Below, piece by piece: positions 24,554 to 32,183 of a stretch of DNA of 64,000 bases. The translations under genes were made by a program, and so were the position numbers. How positions within the stretch are numbered: the stretch's first letter is position 1; each line of letters opens with the position of its first letter. The notes beneath the pieces are model-generated. The model ran no database searches. It saw nothing but the letters and a program-made list of their open reading frames with translations, and was not told the DNA's origin. Source of the DNA: Parabacteroides sp. PM6-13 (lineage in GTDB: Bacteria > Bacteroidota > Bacteroidia > Bacteroidales > Tannerellaceae). The DNA lies in NCBI RefSeq assembly GCF_029892605.1, contig NZ_JARXWF010000002.1, forward strand, positions 124,001 to 188,000, read 5' to 3'.

Positions 24554-24901
24554 TTACGGACACACCAAGAAGTCCTCCCGCATAGGTGCGAAGGTATCGA
24601 TAAGCGTCCCTGCCTCTACGCATTTGCACCCGTGCAAAACATCCGGTTTGATGTAAACGCAATCACCGGCCTTAATGATAGAGGTGTGTCCGTCGGTCGT
24701 AAACTCAAACAGACCGCTCACCACATAGGTCGCCTGCGTATGAGGATGCGTATGAGGCGCACCAACCGCACCGGCCTCAAAAGCCACTTTGACAAGCATT
24801 AACTGATCATTGTAGGCCATCACCTGGCGACGCACACCTTCGCCTACCACCTCCCAAATTGTCTCTTCTTCATAGATGAAGTCTTTACTTTCTCGTTTCA
24901 T
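24554..24901 (-). CDS. Small cupin protein (KdgF-like)
   Basis: Single-domain cupin, 115 residues, with metal ligands in APHTHPHTQATYV (histidines near 50-54) and the second motif ending in DVLHGC. The layout VVGEGVRRQVMAYND followed by the HTHPH motif resembles KdgF, which linearises unsaturated uronates from pectin or alginate breakdown; that function is only suggested, since no uronate genes are nearby. Start at ATG 24901; longer in-frame starts upstream lack support. A 65-bp element shared with the folK upstream region lies 77 bp before it. Confidence 0.75.
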   Translation of the reverse strand: MKRESKDFIYEEETIWEVVGEGVRRQVMAYNDQLMLVKVAFEAGAVGAPHTHPHTQATYVVSGLFEFTTDGHTSIIKAGDCVYIKPDVLHGCKCVEAGTLIDTFAPMREDFLVCP

Positions 24902-24977
24902 ATATTCTTGTTTTATTGGGAACAAAAATAGCATATTCCGACGAATTTCCCATCCCATAACCAATTATCATTTTGAT

Positions 24978-25042
24978 AGCAAAAACCCTATTTTGCCTCG
25001 CAATATGATACGTTAAAAAGTGTTACCCGCCTGGCTAATTTT
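24978..25042 (-). promoter_or_regulatory. 65-bp upstream element shared with folK, copy 1
   Basis: Its 53-bp core (24990-25042) is the reverse complement of 37881-37933 with five differences, including an identical stretch TATGATACGTTAAAAAGTGT. Relative to the downstream genes (cupin here, folK there) both copies have the same orientation. Function unknown. Confidence 0.6.
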
Positions 25043-25088
25043 AAAATGGCTTTAGCCGAATCTGTCATTCATTCGCTAAAGCCATTTT
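25043..25088 (-). terminator. Terminator after the carboxy-terminal protease gene
   Basis: AAAATGGCTTTAGC pairs with GCTAAAGCCATTTT, a perfect 14-bp stem 22 bp downstream of the protease stop codon; its A/T ends serve as the U-tract in either direction. Confidence 0.8.
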
Positions 25089-25109
25089 ATATATCACTCT
25101 ATCGCTTAA

Positions 25110-26792
25110 TCAGGGATTAGGCATGGTATGAAACGTTGATTGATAAAGTTCCTGGTTGTGAAGCACCTCAATAGCTTTGTCTAATACCTTATCGTCTTTC
25201 AGGCTTTCCATCACCCGGCCTCGTTGGTAATAATTGCGGACAACGATTTCGGAAGCTAACAGTTTCTTGATCGCTTCTTTGTTGCGGTCGAAGTCGCGCT
25301 CCAGATCCGGTGTCAATTTCTCTTCCAGGCTATCGAAAAGGGTGGAGTCGTTCTTCAGGTATCCTTCGAATTCCGCAATTTCCTTTAGCTGCTTCAGGGC
25401 TTTTGTGCTTTGTTTGTCGTAGCTGAACTCTTTTTCTTTGGCATAGGCCTTCAAGGCTTCAAAGTCTTCGTCGGTCACAGTAAACTCTTCGATAGGAACC
25501 CGTGTCTTCTGTTTCTGTACCCAGTCGGTGACAAAATCAAACAGGGCATAATCGTTCATCAGGTAATAGATCATCGTAGGCACATCCTCCGCTTCTACTT
25601 CAAAATCGGGACGTATGCCACCGCCGTCGCGTACCTCACGTCCGTTTACCGTATGAAACACCGTTGTCAGGCTGTCGGGGATAGCGGCTACGCTACCGTC
25701 TGCCCGGCGGTGGCTGTAGTCTAATTGCTGGATGCAACGACCGCTGGGGATATAATAACGACTGATCGTCACTTTCAGCTTGCCGTCATAGGGGAGGTCG
25801 CGCGTGGACTGCACCAGTCCTTTGCCAAACGAACGCTGTCCGACCAATATGGCGCGATCCAGGTCCTGCATGGCGCCTGCCACAATCTCCGACGAAGAGG
25901 CTGAGTTCTCATTGATCAATACCGCTAACGGAATAACCGTGTCGATCGGTTCTACCGAGGTACGATAGACGCGATCCCACTGTTTGATCTTCCCTTTGGT
26001 AGAGATCACTTCGCTTCCTTTGGGCACGAAGAGACCAACAATCTGCACGGCAGCCTCCAGTACGCCTCCGCCATTGTCTCTCAGGTCCAGGATAAGAGAT
26101 TTGATGTTGTGATTATTCTTCAGGTCTTCGAACGCCGCTTTTACCTCCTGACCGCTCTTGTCGGTGAATCCGCTCAGGTAGATATAGCCCACGTCGCCAT
26201 CCTGTACCCCGTAGTAGGTCACTTGGTTGATAACGATCTGTTTGCGGACAATATCGATCTTACGGGGTTTCTTTTCGCCGGGACGCTGTATGGTGACGGT
26301 CATTTTCGTATTGGGCACCCCTTTCAGGAGTTTGCTCACCTCATCATTGTTGGCCTTGGAAACATCGACCGAATCGATGAACAGGAAACGGTCGCCCGCC
26401 TGCAATCCCGCCAGGGCGGCCGGCATGCCTTCGTAGGGCTCGGCAACAATAACCCCTTCGCCATTCGGACGTTGACGGATCAATGATCCCATACCACCAT
26501 ATTCGCCGGTGGCCATGAGCTGGAGGTTGTCCATATTCTCTTCGGGGATATACTCCGTATAGGGGTCTAACCCGGCCAACATGGAGTTGATGCCGCGACG
26601 AAGACTCTTTTCGATGTCGACAGAGTCCACGTAGAACATCTCCATCTCTTTGACTAAGGCGTTGAATATCTCCAGGTTCTTACTTATCTCAAAACGATTG
26701 TCTTTTTGCGCACGCAGGGGTGTATGACTCCCACCCAGGATAAACAGAGCAAGCACTGCGACGAGTGCTTTTGATTGCTTCAACATATTCAT
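25110..26792 (-). CDS. S41 carboxy-terminal processing protease
   Basis: Periplasmic serine protease of the CtpA/Prc type that trims or degrades proteins from the C-terminus. 560 residues: signal peptide to about 29, a helical N-terminal part, a PDZ domain (about 95-180, with GMPAALAGLQAGDRF) and the S41 core. The Ser-Lys dyad is seen in SASSSE (297-302) and in SFGKG (K324). The final 150 residues are a helical tail typical of Bacteroidales homologues. It is 50 bp downstream of the PfkB gene on the same strand, so probably cotranscribed. Confidence 0.93.
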   Translation of the reverse strand: MNMLKQSKALVAVLALFILGGSHTPLRAQKDNRFEISKNLEIFNALVKEMEMFYVDSVDIEKSLRRGINSMLAGLDPYTEYIPEENMDNLQLMATGEYGGMGSLIRQRPNGEGVIVAEPYEGMPAALAGLQAGDRFLFIDSVDVSKANNDEVSKLLKGVPNTKMTVTIQRPGEKKPRKIDIVRKQIVINQVTYYGVQDGDVGYIYLSGFTDKSGQEVKAAFEDLKNNHNIKSLILDLRDNGGGVLEAAVQIVGLFVPKGSEVISTKGKIKQWDRVYRTSVEPIDTVIPLAVLINENSASSSEIVAGAMQDLDRAILVGQRSFGKGLVQSTRDLPYDGKLKVTISRYYIPSGRCIQQLDYSHRRADGSVAAIPDSLTTVFHTVNGREVRDGGGIRPDFEVEAEDVPTMIYYLMNDYALFDFVTDWVQKQKTRVPIEEFTVTDEDFEALKAYAKEKEFSYDKQSTKALKQLKEIAEFEGYLKNDSTLFDSLEEKLTPDLERDFDRNKEAIKKLLASEIVVRNYYQRGRVMESLKDDKVLDKAIEVLHNQELYQSTFHTMPNP

Positions 26793-26842
26793 TCGGTTCT
26801 AATTCGTTTTACGAAGATGTAAAAGTAAAGAATATAGTGGCT

Positions 26843-27820
26843 TTAACCCAATATCTCTTTTACTTTTAACTTTATTTCATCCCAATGTATGGCGGGTATT
26901 TCCGGGCCAATCACATCAATCACATAGCCTGAAAGCAGGGAGCCGATACGTGCCGATTGCTCCAGCGTGGCACCTTGGGTTTGTCCGTACAGGACGCCGG
27001 CAGCAAAATGGTCGCCCGCACCCGTGGTGTCGATAGGCTTTCCGCCTTCGGCCGCCACGTGGACTACCTGTTCATTTTGGGCAATCAACGCGCCCTCTTT
27101 GCCTAAGGTAACGATGGCGATGTCGACCTGTTTTGCCAAGGCCCGTACAGCCTCTTCGGCAGGCAGTCCGGTGAAGGCCTCTGCTTCGCTTTCGTTAGAG
27201 AAGAGTATATTTACGTAGTTGGGAATCAATTCTTCCAGCATCCCTTTGAAGGCGTTGACAATATTGAAGTTCGACAGGTCCAAGGCTACTTTCAAGCCCA
27301 ATTGCCTGGCTCGCTTCATGATAGAACGCATCAGCGGTTCGTTCACGATCAGGTAGCCTTCGATATAGAGGTAGTCGTAAGCGGCGAGCACTTCGTCGGT
27401 GATCTCATCCGGATGGATCGTTGCCGCCGGTCCCAGGAAGGTGCCCATGGTGCGTTCGCCGTCAGGCGAGATCAGTACGGTGCAACTGCCCGATATGCCG
27501 TCGGTATGAATAAAATAAGGCGATACGCCTGCTTTATCAACAGCTTCTTTGTAATATGCTCCGGTATCGTCGCTGCCGATTTTTCCGATAAATCCTGCGC
27601 GGGCACCCAGGTGGGAGAGGGCGCGCATGCTGTTACAGGCCGATCCGCCAGGTGTCTGGCTCTTTTCAAAACGCTCCTGGGTGGTGCGAATGGCAATCAT
27701 TTGCTCTTCACTGATCATGTCCATAGCCCCTTTTTCAATGCCTACCTGCGGAAGCACTTCGTCGGAGTCAATGCGTAATAGTACGTCTACCAAGGCGTTA
27801 CCTAATCCAAGTATACTCAT
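26843..27820 (-). CDS. PfkB-family sugar/nucleoside kinase
   Basis: ATP-dependent kinase of the ribokinase family, 325 residues. The N-terminal GGSACNSMRALSHLGARAGF is the first family signature, and PIDTTGAGDHFAAG near residue 260-273 holds the catalytic aspartate and anion hole. The form with GSACN is close to adenosine-kinase-like members found throughout Bacteroidales. The precise substrate (adenosine, ribose or another sugar) is not decided. A -7 box TATCTTTG lies 16 bp upstream; the protease gene follows. Confidence 0.88.
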   Translation of the reverse strand: MSILGLGNALVDVLLRIDSDEVLPQVGIEKGAMDMISEEQMIAIRTTQERFEKSQTPGGSACNSMRALSHLGARAGFIGKIGSDDTGAYYKEAVDKAGVSPYFIHTDGISGSCTVLISPDGERTMGTFLGPAATIHPDEITDEVLAAYDYLYIEGYLIVNEPLMRSIMKRARQLGLKVALDLSNFNIVNAFKGMLEELIPNYVNILFSNESEAEAFTGLPAEEAVRALAKQVDIAIVTLGKEGALIAQNEQVVHVAAEGGKPIDTTGAGDHFAAGVLYGQTQGATLEQSARIGSLLSGYVIDVIGPEIPAIHWDEIKLKVKEILG

Positions 27821-27835
27821 ATAATATTTTTTTTA

Positions 27836-27843
27836 CAAAGATA
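27836..27843 (-). promoter_or_regulatory. -7 promoter box for the PfkB-protease operon
   Basis: TATCTTTG on the minus strand, 16 bp from the ATG, back to back with the tRNA promoter. Confidence 0.55.
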
Positions 27844-27874
27844 TTGCATAATTCGAAAATAGCTTGTACTTTTG
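27844..27874 (+). promoter_or_regulatory. Promoter for tRNA-Asn
   Basis: TTG (27844-27846), 20-bp spacer, TACTTTTG (27867-27874), 51 bp before the tRNA. Confidence 0.6.
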
Positions 27875-27925
27875 CAGAGCATTTTCAGAAAGGCCTTTGG
27901 TGAAAGGTACGAAAGATAAACAAAT

Positions 27926-27999
27926 TCTTCCTTAGCTCAGTTGGTTAGAGCATCTGACTGTTAATCAGAGGGTCCTTGGTTCAAGTCCAAGAGGAAGAG
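27926..27999 (+). tRNA. tRNA-Asn (GTT)
   Basis: 74-nt cloverleaf read by eye: acceptor TCTTCCT/AGGAAGA, D stem GCTC/GAGC, anticodon stem TCTGA/TCAGA with loop CTGTTAA (anticodon GTT), T stem CTTGG/CCAAG with loop TTCAAGT, discriminator G. CCA is not encoded, as usual in Bacteroidales. Confidence 0.97.
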
Positions 28000-28002
28000 C
28001 AA

Positions 28003-28037
28003 AAAGATCGGTTTCATAAGAAATCGGTCTTTTTTTA
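28003..28037 (+). terminator. Terminator after tRNA-Asn
   Basis: AAAGATCGGTTTC, loop, GAAATCGGTCTTT, then a T run. Confidence 0.85.
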
Positions 28038-28199
28038 TGATTCCTACCCTCGTACGCAAGAGCACTTAGCGAATGAATCCCCCCAAAAACGCTTTACTCG
28101 CAAAGCAACTACAAATCAAAATCTTGAAAAACAAAAGAAAACCTGTATTTAACATTTTTTACAACTATTGATTGCAGCCTTTTGCGTAAATACATCATC

Positions 28200-28207
28200 T
28201 AGATTTG
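28200..28207 (+). promoter_or_regulatory. -7 promoter box for the NigD-like gene
   Basis: TAGATTTG, TAnnTTTG match, 24 bp before the ATG at 28232; -33 weak. Confidence 0.5.
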
Positions 28208-28231
28208 TGTAAACAGTAAAGAAATAACACG

Positions 28232-28984
28232 ATGTTGATGAAAAGTATGAAAAAGTTGAGCTTATTATTAATGGTTGGGGCGATAGGTATCTCCCTGCTG
28301 TTTAATTCTTGTTCGATGGACGACGGTTACTCGTTGAATGATTACTGGTTAGGCGTAGCAACTGTTGAAGCACTAGATGGAGGAAATCATTATTTCAAAA
28401 TGGATAATGGGACAACCCTTTGGCCGGCTGCCGGTTATTATTTGGGACATAACCTGGAAGTAGGTCAGCGGACCTGGTTAAACTTCACGATTCTAAGTGA
28501 CGAGAAAGACGGATTCGACCATTATGTAAAAGTAAATGGTGTTGATCCGATCCTAACCAAAGAGATAGCCGAAGACAAAGGCGAAGAGAATGACTCGTAT
28601 TACGGCACGGATCCGGTGACTGTCAAAGACATTTGGGTCGGAGGCGGATATTTGAATGTTATTTTCAAATTCAACTACGGCGGAACAAAAAAGCACTTTA
28701 TTAATCTGTTGCCTGTAACAGGCAGTGAGAATGCTTATGAAGTAGAGTTTCGCCACCATGCCTATAATGATCCATCGGAAGCAGCGGTTGCCGGGATCGT
28801 TTGTTTCGACCTCTCTTCTCTGCCGGAGACCGAGGGTGAAACAGTGAAGCTAAAGGTGCACTTCAAAACGTTCAATGGAGACAAAACATTTGAACTGGAG
28901 TACAATTCGGACAAAGAGACAGTTACGGGAGGCAACTCCGGCAACATGTCCATAGATATGAATTTTTTTGAGACAGTTAACTAG
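28232..28984 (+). CDS. NigD-like lipoprotein
   Basis: Secreted lipoprotein of the NigD family, named after a protein beside the nigrescin bacteriocin gene; function unknown. 250 residues. The lipobox is in LLFNSC (C27). The N-terminal OB-like domain shows the family pattern YWLGVATVEALDGGNHYFK then DNGTTLWPAAG; the C-terminal beta domain holds CFDLSSL. Several in-frame ATGs (28232, 28238, 28247) precede the signal peptide. Transcribed alone, with a terminator at 29030. Confidence 0.82.
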   Translation: MLMKSMKKLSLLLMVGAIGISLLFNSCSMDDGYSLNDYWLGVATVEALDGGNHYFKMDNGTTLWPAAGYYLGHNLEVGQRTWLNFTILSDEKDGFDHYVKVNGVDPILTKEIAEDKGEENDSYYGTDPVTVKDIWVGGGYLNVIFKFNYGGTKKHFINLLPVTGSENAYEVEFRHHAYNDPSEAAVAGIVCFDLSSLPETEGETVKLKVHFKTFNGDKTFELEYNSDKETVTGGNSGNMSIDMNFFETVN

Positions 28985-29029
28985 AAACCTTCCCACATAA
29001 CTTTTATTTTTATCATTTAGTTCAGGGAG

Positions 29030-29058
29030 AGAGGCGTCGCGATGATGCCTCTTTTTTT
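29030..29058 (+). terminator. Terminator after the NigD-like gene
   Basis: AGAGGC, 11-base loop, GCCTCT and a T run. Confidence 0.75.
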
Positions 29059-29122
29059 GTTTGCATCGTTTTATCTTATCTTTATGCAACATTCTCCGAT
29101 CGACCATCGTATATAGAAATGA

Positions 29123-29659
29123 ATGGATAAGGAAGTCTTACACTGGATCAAAGGTTGCCGGCGCCAGGAGCGAAATGCGCAATTGAATCTCTACCGCCGG
29201 TTTGCACGCCTATTATATGTCGCCTGCCTGCGCATCACCGGGAATGCGGAAGAGGCGGAAGAGGCGATGCAGGACAGCTTCCTGAAAGTGTTTAGCCGCA
29301 TCAATCAATACCAGGAGGGGCATAGCTTCGAAGCCTGGATACATCAGATCGCCGTACATACGGCCATCGATTATGTGCGGCGGCAACACATGCAGACAGA
29401 AGAGTTAACCCCCACCATGGCCATAGAAGCAGAAGAGGAGGAGAATGAGCAGGAAGAAGCGATCATGGCATCGGTCGAACAGGTCAAAGAGGCAGCTTTG
29501 CGCCTGCCAACAGGCTTCCGGGTGGTATTAACACTCTATCTCTTCGAAGGCTATGATATGGAAGAGATCGCATCGATCCTCAACCTGCAGCCATCGAGTG
29601 TCCGCAGCCAGTATCTGCGGGCGAAACGCAAACTTGTAGAAATGATTCAACGAAATTAG
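29123..29659 (+). CDS. ECF-type RNA polymerase sigma factor
   Basis: Sigma-70 factor of the extracytoplasmic-function group, 178 residues. Region 2 is at about 20-85 (YRRFARLLYVACLRITGNAE, then QDSFLKVF) and region 4 at about 125-175 (YDMEEIASILNLQPSSVRSQ). A very acidic linker (EAEEEENEQEEA, about residue 103-114) joins them. It is followed 2 bp later by a single-span protein that may hold it at the membrane, and then by an envelope repeat protein, so an envelope-stress circuit is likely. The weak -7 box TATCTTTA is at 29077. Confidence 0.93.
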   Translation: MDKEVLHWIKGCRRQERNAQLNLYRRFARLLYVACLRITGNAEEAEEAMQDSFLKVFSRINQYQEGHSFEAWIHQIAVHTAIDYVRRQHMQTEELTPTMAIEAEEEENEQEEAIMASVEQVKEAALRLPTGFRVVLTLYLFEGYDMEEIASILNLQPSSVRSQYLRAKRKLVEMIQRN

Positions 29660-29661
29660 TC

Positions 29662-30165
29662 ATGGATAAATTAAAAGAATTCGTAGACAAAAACCGGGAA
29701 GCATTCGACCGGGTGGAACTGCCGGAAGGACACCTGGAACGCTTTGAACAGAAACTGCCGACCCGGCGGAAACGCTCTGCTTCGATTTATTATATCTATG
29801 GAGCTGTCGCTGCGGCCTGTATTGCCCTGTTGATTATCTTCCGTCCCGCTACCGATTCCTTTACGAAGGAGGACCCTGCGGACAATCTGTGCGAGATAGA
29901 AGAGGTGCAACTGTATTACACCATGCGGATGAACAACCTATTGGCCAAGATGGAGGATCATTACAAAGCTGCCCCTACGCCGGGAAGCGCCCAATTATTG
30001 GAGGCAAGCCAGGAGGTATTGTCCGATTGCCGGACGTTTGAAGAGGAGATACTGCCTACGCTCCCCTGCTCGGACGAGGCGATGCTGGTGATGAATCAAC
30101 AATATGAAAACAGCCTGTCGAGCCTTCAGTTTATATTGGAACAAATGGATAACTACAAACAATAA
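29662..30165 (+). CDS. Putative anti-sigma factor (single-span membrane protein)
   Basis: 167 residues, no family recognised with certainty. A charged cytoplasmic N-terminus of about 40 residues (LKEFVDKNREAFDRVELPEG) is followed by one membrane span near 45-63 (IYGAVAAACIALLIIF) and a mostly helical periplasmic part. The N-terminal segment with a short helix and the position 2 bp after an ECF sigma gene fit a small anti-sigma factor without a zinc (HxxxCxxC) motif. The role is inferred from context. Confidence 0.6.
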   Translation: MDKLKEFVDKNREAFDRVELPEGHLERFEQKLPTRRKRSASIYYIYGAVAAACIALLIIFRPATDSFTKEDPADNLCEIEEVQLYYTMRMNNLLAKMEDHYKAAPTPGSAQLLEASQEVLSDCRTFEEEILPTLPCSDEAMLVMNQQYENSLSSLQFILEQMDNYKQ

Positions 30166-30177
30166 AAAATAAAAGAG

Positions 30178-31251
30178 ATGGAAACAATCACTAAAGTACG
30201 CAACACATTACTGATCCTGTTATTCCTTGTGATGGGATCAAACTGCGCTTCGGGGAAAGACTATGTGCAGGACAAAAGCAACCGGCGGGAATATACGAAA
30301 ACATACAAGGTAAAGCCCTCGGACAAAGTGGATATCGACAATAAATACGGCGATATAACCATTACGCATTGGGCGAAGAAAGAGATAGAGGTACGCGTTG
30401 TAGTGGAGGCAAGCGCCCGCAATGAAGCACGCGTAAAAGAATTATTGGATTATGTGAGTATCGACATCAGCCAAAGAGGAGGCACGGTATACGGGAAAAC
30501 AAACCTAAAATCGTTTGGTGGCAACCGCAACAACGAACAAGTTAAGATCGACTATTATGTATCAATGCCATCCGCGCTTGCCTCCAACCTGAAAGTGCGC
30601 TACGGGAATATTCATATGCCCGCGCAGAACAAAGGCGACATCGCCATAGACATCGCCTATGGCAACATCCATGGAGGGGATTTCACCGGCCGGTTCGATG
30701 TGGTACAGAAATATGGTAATCTGAAAGTTGCCAATCTGAAAAAAGCGGAACTGGATATGTCATATAGCGGTGATATTACGATCGGAGAGGCCGAAAATAT
30801 CCATTGCACAAGCAAATATTCCAATCTAAAACTGGGAGATATCGTAGATCTCGTGGTTGACAATAGCTATGGAAATATCGACATCAACTCTATTGTCCGC
30901 ATTGATTTGCAACTCAAGTATGGAAATATCGACATCAAACACCTGAAAGAGTCGTTCGACGCCTTGCAATTCAACTACAGCAACTTGAAAATAAAAGAGA
31001 TAGACAGTCGCTTTTCCCGGTTCAACCTGGAAGGAAACTATTCGAATGCGACCCTTTACCTCGACAAAGCTGCCAAGCTCAATGTGGAAGCGAACCAGAT
31101 GAAATATGGGAAGCTAAAGACAAATGGATTGAATGTGCAAACCGAAAAAGTAGGAGATAGCTATAAGGTAAAGATAAACAACGGCGACAGCCGACGCGTG
31201 ATCCACTTTAACGGAAGGAATCACAGTAACCTAACCCTGCAGGGATTGTAA
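30178..31251 (+). CDS. DUF4097-like envelope protein with YGN/YSN repeats
   Basis: 357 residues, exported: hydrophobic N-terminus (LLILLFLVMGSNCASG), possibly a lipoprotein though the lipobox is poor (asparagine before the cysteine). The body is a chain of about nine repeats of 20-25 residues marked by YGDI, YGNI, YGNL, YSNL or YSNA, as in right-handed beta-solenoids of the DUF4097/head-GIN adhesin type. Third gene of the sigma operon, 12 bp after the putative anti-sigma gene, so it may be output or sensor of that system. A perfect 22-bp-stem terminator follows. Confidence 0.75.
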   Translation: METITKVRNTLLILLFLVMGSNCASGKDYVQDKSNRREYTKTYKVKPSDKVDIDNKYGDITITHWAKKEIEVRVVVEASARNEARVKELLDYVSIDISQRGGTVYGKTNLKSFGGNRNNEQVKIDYYVSMPSALASNLKVRYGNIHMPAQNKGDIAIDIAYGNIHGGDFTGRFDVVQKYGNLKVANLKKAELDMSYSGDITIGEAENIHCTSKYSNLKLGDIVDLVVDNSYGNIDINSIVRIDLQLKYGNIDIKHLKESFDALQFNYSNLKIKEIDSRFSRFNLEGNYSNATLYLDKAAKLNVEANQMKYGKLKTNGLNVQTEKVGDSYKVKINNGDSRRVIHFNGRNHSNLTLQGL

Positions 31252-31263
31252 TCGTTCACTCAT

Positions 31264-31313
31264 ATAAAGAAGAAGGTCTTTAAGGTTTTACCCTTAAAGA
31301 CCTTCTTCTTTAT
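31264..31313. terminator. Bidirectional terminator
   Basis: Two perfect 22-bp arms (31264-31285 and 31292-31313; core AAGGTCTTTAAGG) around a 6-base loop, between the convergent sigma operon and the DUF1080 gene. Confidence 0.9.
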
Positions 31314-31334
31314 AATAGAAAAGCTTCTTTTTTC

Positions 31335-32159
31335 TTAATCAAGAATCTTCACTTTGATATTGCGGAACCACACATCATCGCCATGATCCTGGAAGCCGAT
31401 AACGCCTTCCCGGTTAGGACCACCGCAATTGATCAACAGATCGTATGCTTCAGGATGAGCGCCTCCTTGTTTGAATTTACTGTTATCGATCATATTTTTC
31501 CAATGATCTGTCCACAAATGGTATTCAACCACTGCTTCGCCATTCTGGTAATGCACCACTGTTCCCTTGAAACAAAGGATACCACCGGTGTTCCATTCGT
31601 CGAAAGGCTTCGCGTTTTGGGGCACTGCCGGGATCATATCATACAGCGAAGCTGACTTGCGGTTACCCTCCTTGCCTAAGCGGGCATCAGGATGATTCTC
31701 ATTATCCAGAATCTGATATTCAGGCGAAGAGTAGTAGATGGGCAATCCTTCTACCTCCTGAGCCAGAATAAAAATACCGGAGTTGGCACCTTTAGCCACC
31801 TTCCAATCGAAAGAGAGCTCAAAGTTCTTAAACTTATAATCAAAGATTAGATCGCCTCCATCGGCATCTTGTGCTTCTCCAGCTCCTGTACCATTGAATT
31901 TGATCGCGCCATCATCAATCGTCCATTTCCCGGGAACAACCTCTTTGTTGTAACCTCGCCAGCCGGTAAAGTTCTCACCATTGAAGATGGTGATCCAACC
32001 ATCCGCGTCTTTAGGGAAAGAAAAATCGCCTAATTGCACCATTTCGATTTCTGCTTTAGTGGCATCTGCGCCCGCTTCTGCCGTTTTTTTGTTGCCATTA
32101 CAACCGGTAAGACCTCCGATAACAGCAACGATTCCTATTGTTACAAATAACTTTTTCAT
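31335..32159 (-). CDS. DUF1080 (3-keto-disaccharide hydrolase-like) lipoprotein
   Basis: 274 residues with lipobox GLTGC (C20) and one DUF1080 domain: FNGENFTGWRGYNKE near 70, FELSFDWKVAKGANSGIFI near 125-143, and the C-terminal IGFQDHGDDVWFRNIKVK. Members of this family hydrolyse 3-keto-glycosides in the periplasm after an oxidoreductase makes the keto sugar. The partner oxidoreductase gene lies directly upstream, 24 bp away on the same strand. The family is clear; the substrate is inferred. Confidence 0.85.
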   Translation of the reverse strand: MKKLFVTIGIVAVIGGLTGCNGNKKTAEAGADATKAEIEMVQLGDFSFPKDADGWITIFNGENFTGWRGYNKEVVPGKWTIDDGAIKFNGTGAGEAQDADGGDLIFDYKFKNFELSFDWKVAKGANSGIFILAQEVEGLPIYYSSPEYQILDNENHPDARLGKEGNRKSASLYDMIPAVPQNAKPFDEWNTGGILCFKGTVVHYQNGEAVVEYHLWTDHWKNMIDNSKFKQGGAHPEAYDLLINCGGPNREGVIGFQDHGDDVWFRNIKVKILD

Positions 32160-32183
32160 ATTATTGTCTCCATTTTTATTCCA

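Noticed and set aside
24420..24662. 80-codon minus frame near the candidate small RNA
   Set aside because: It overlaps the end of the cupin gene and the promoter of the small RNA, and has no family likeness.
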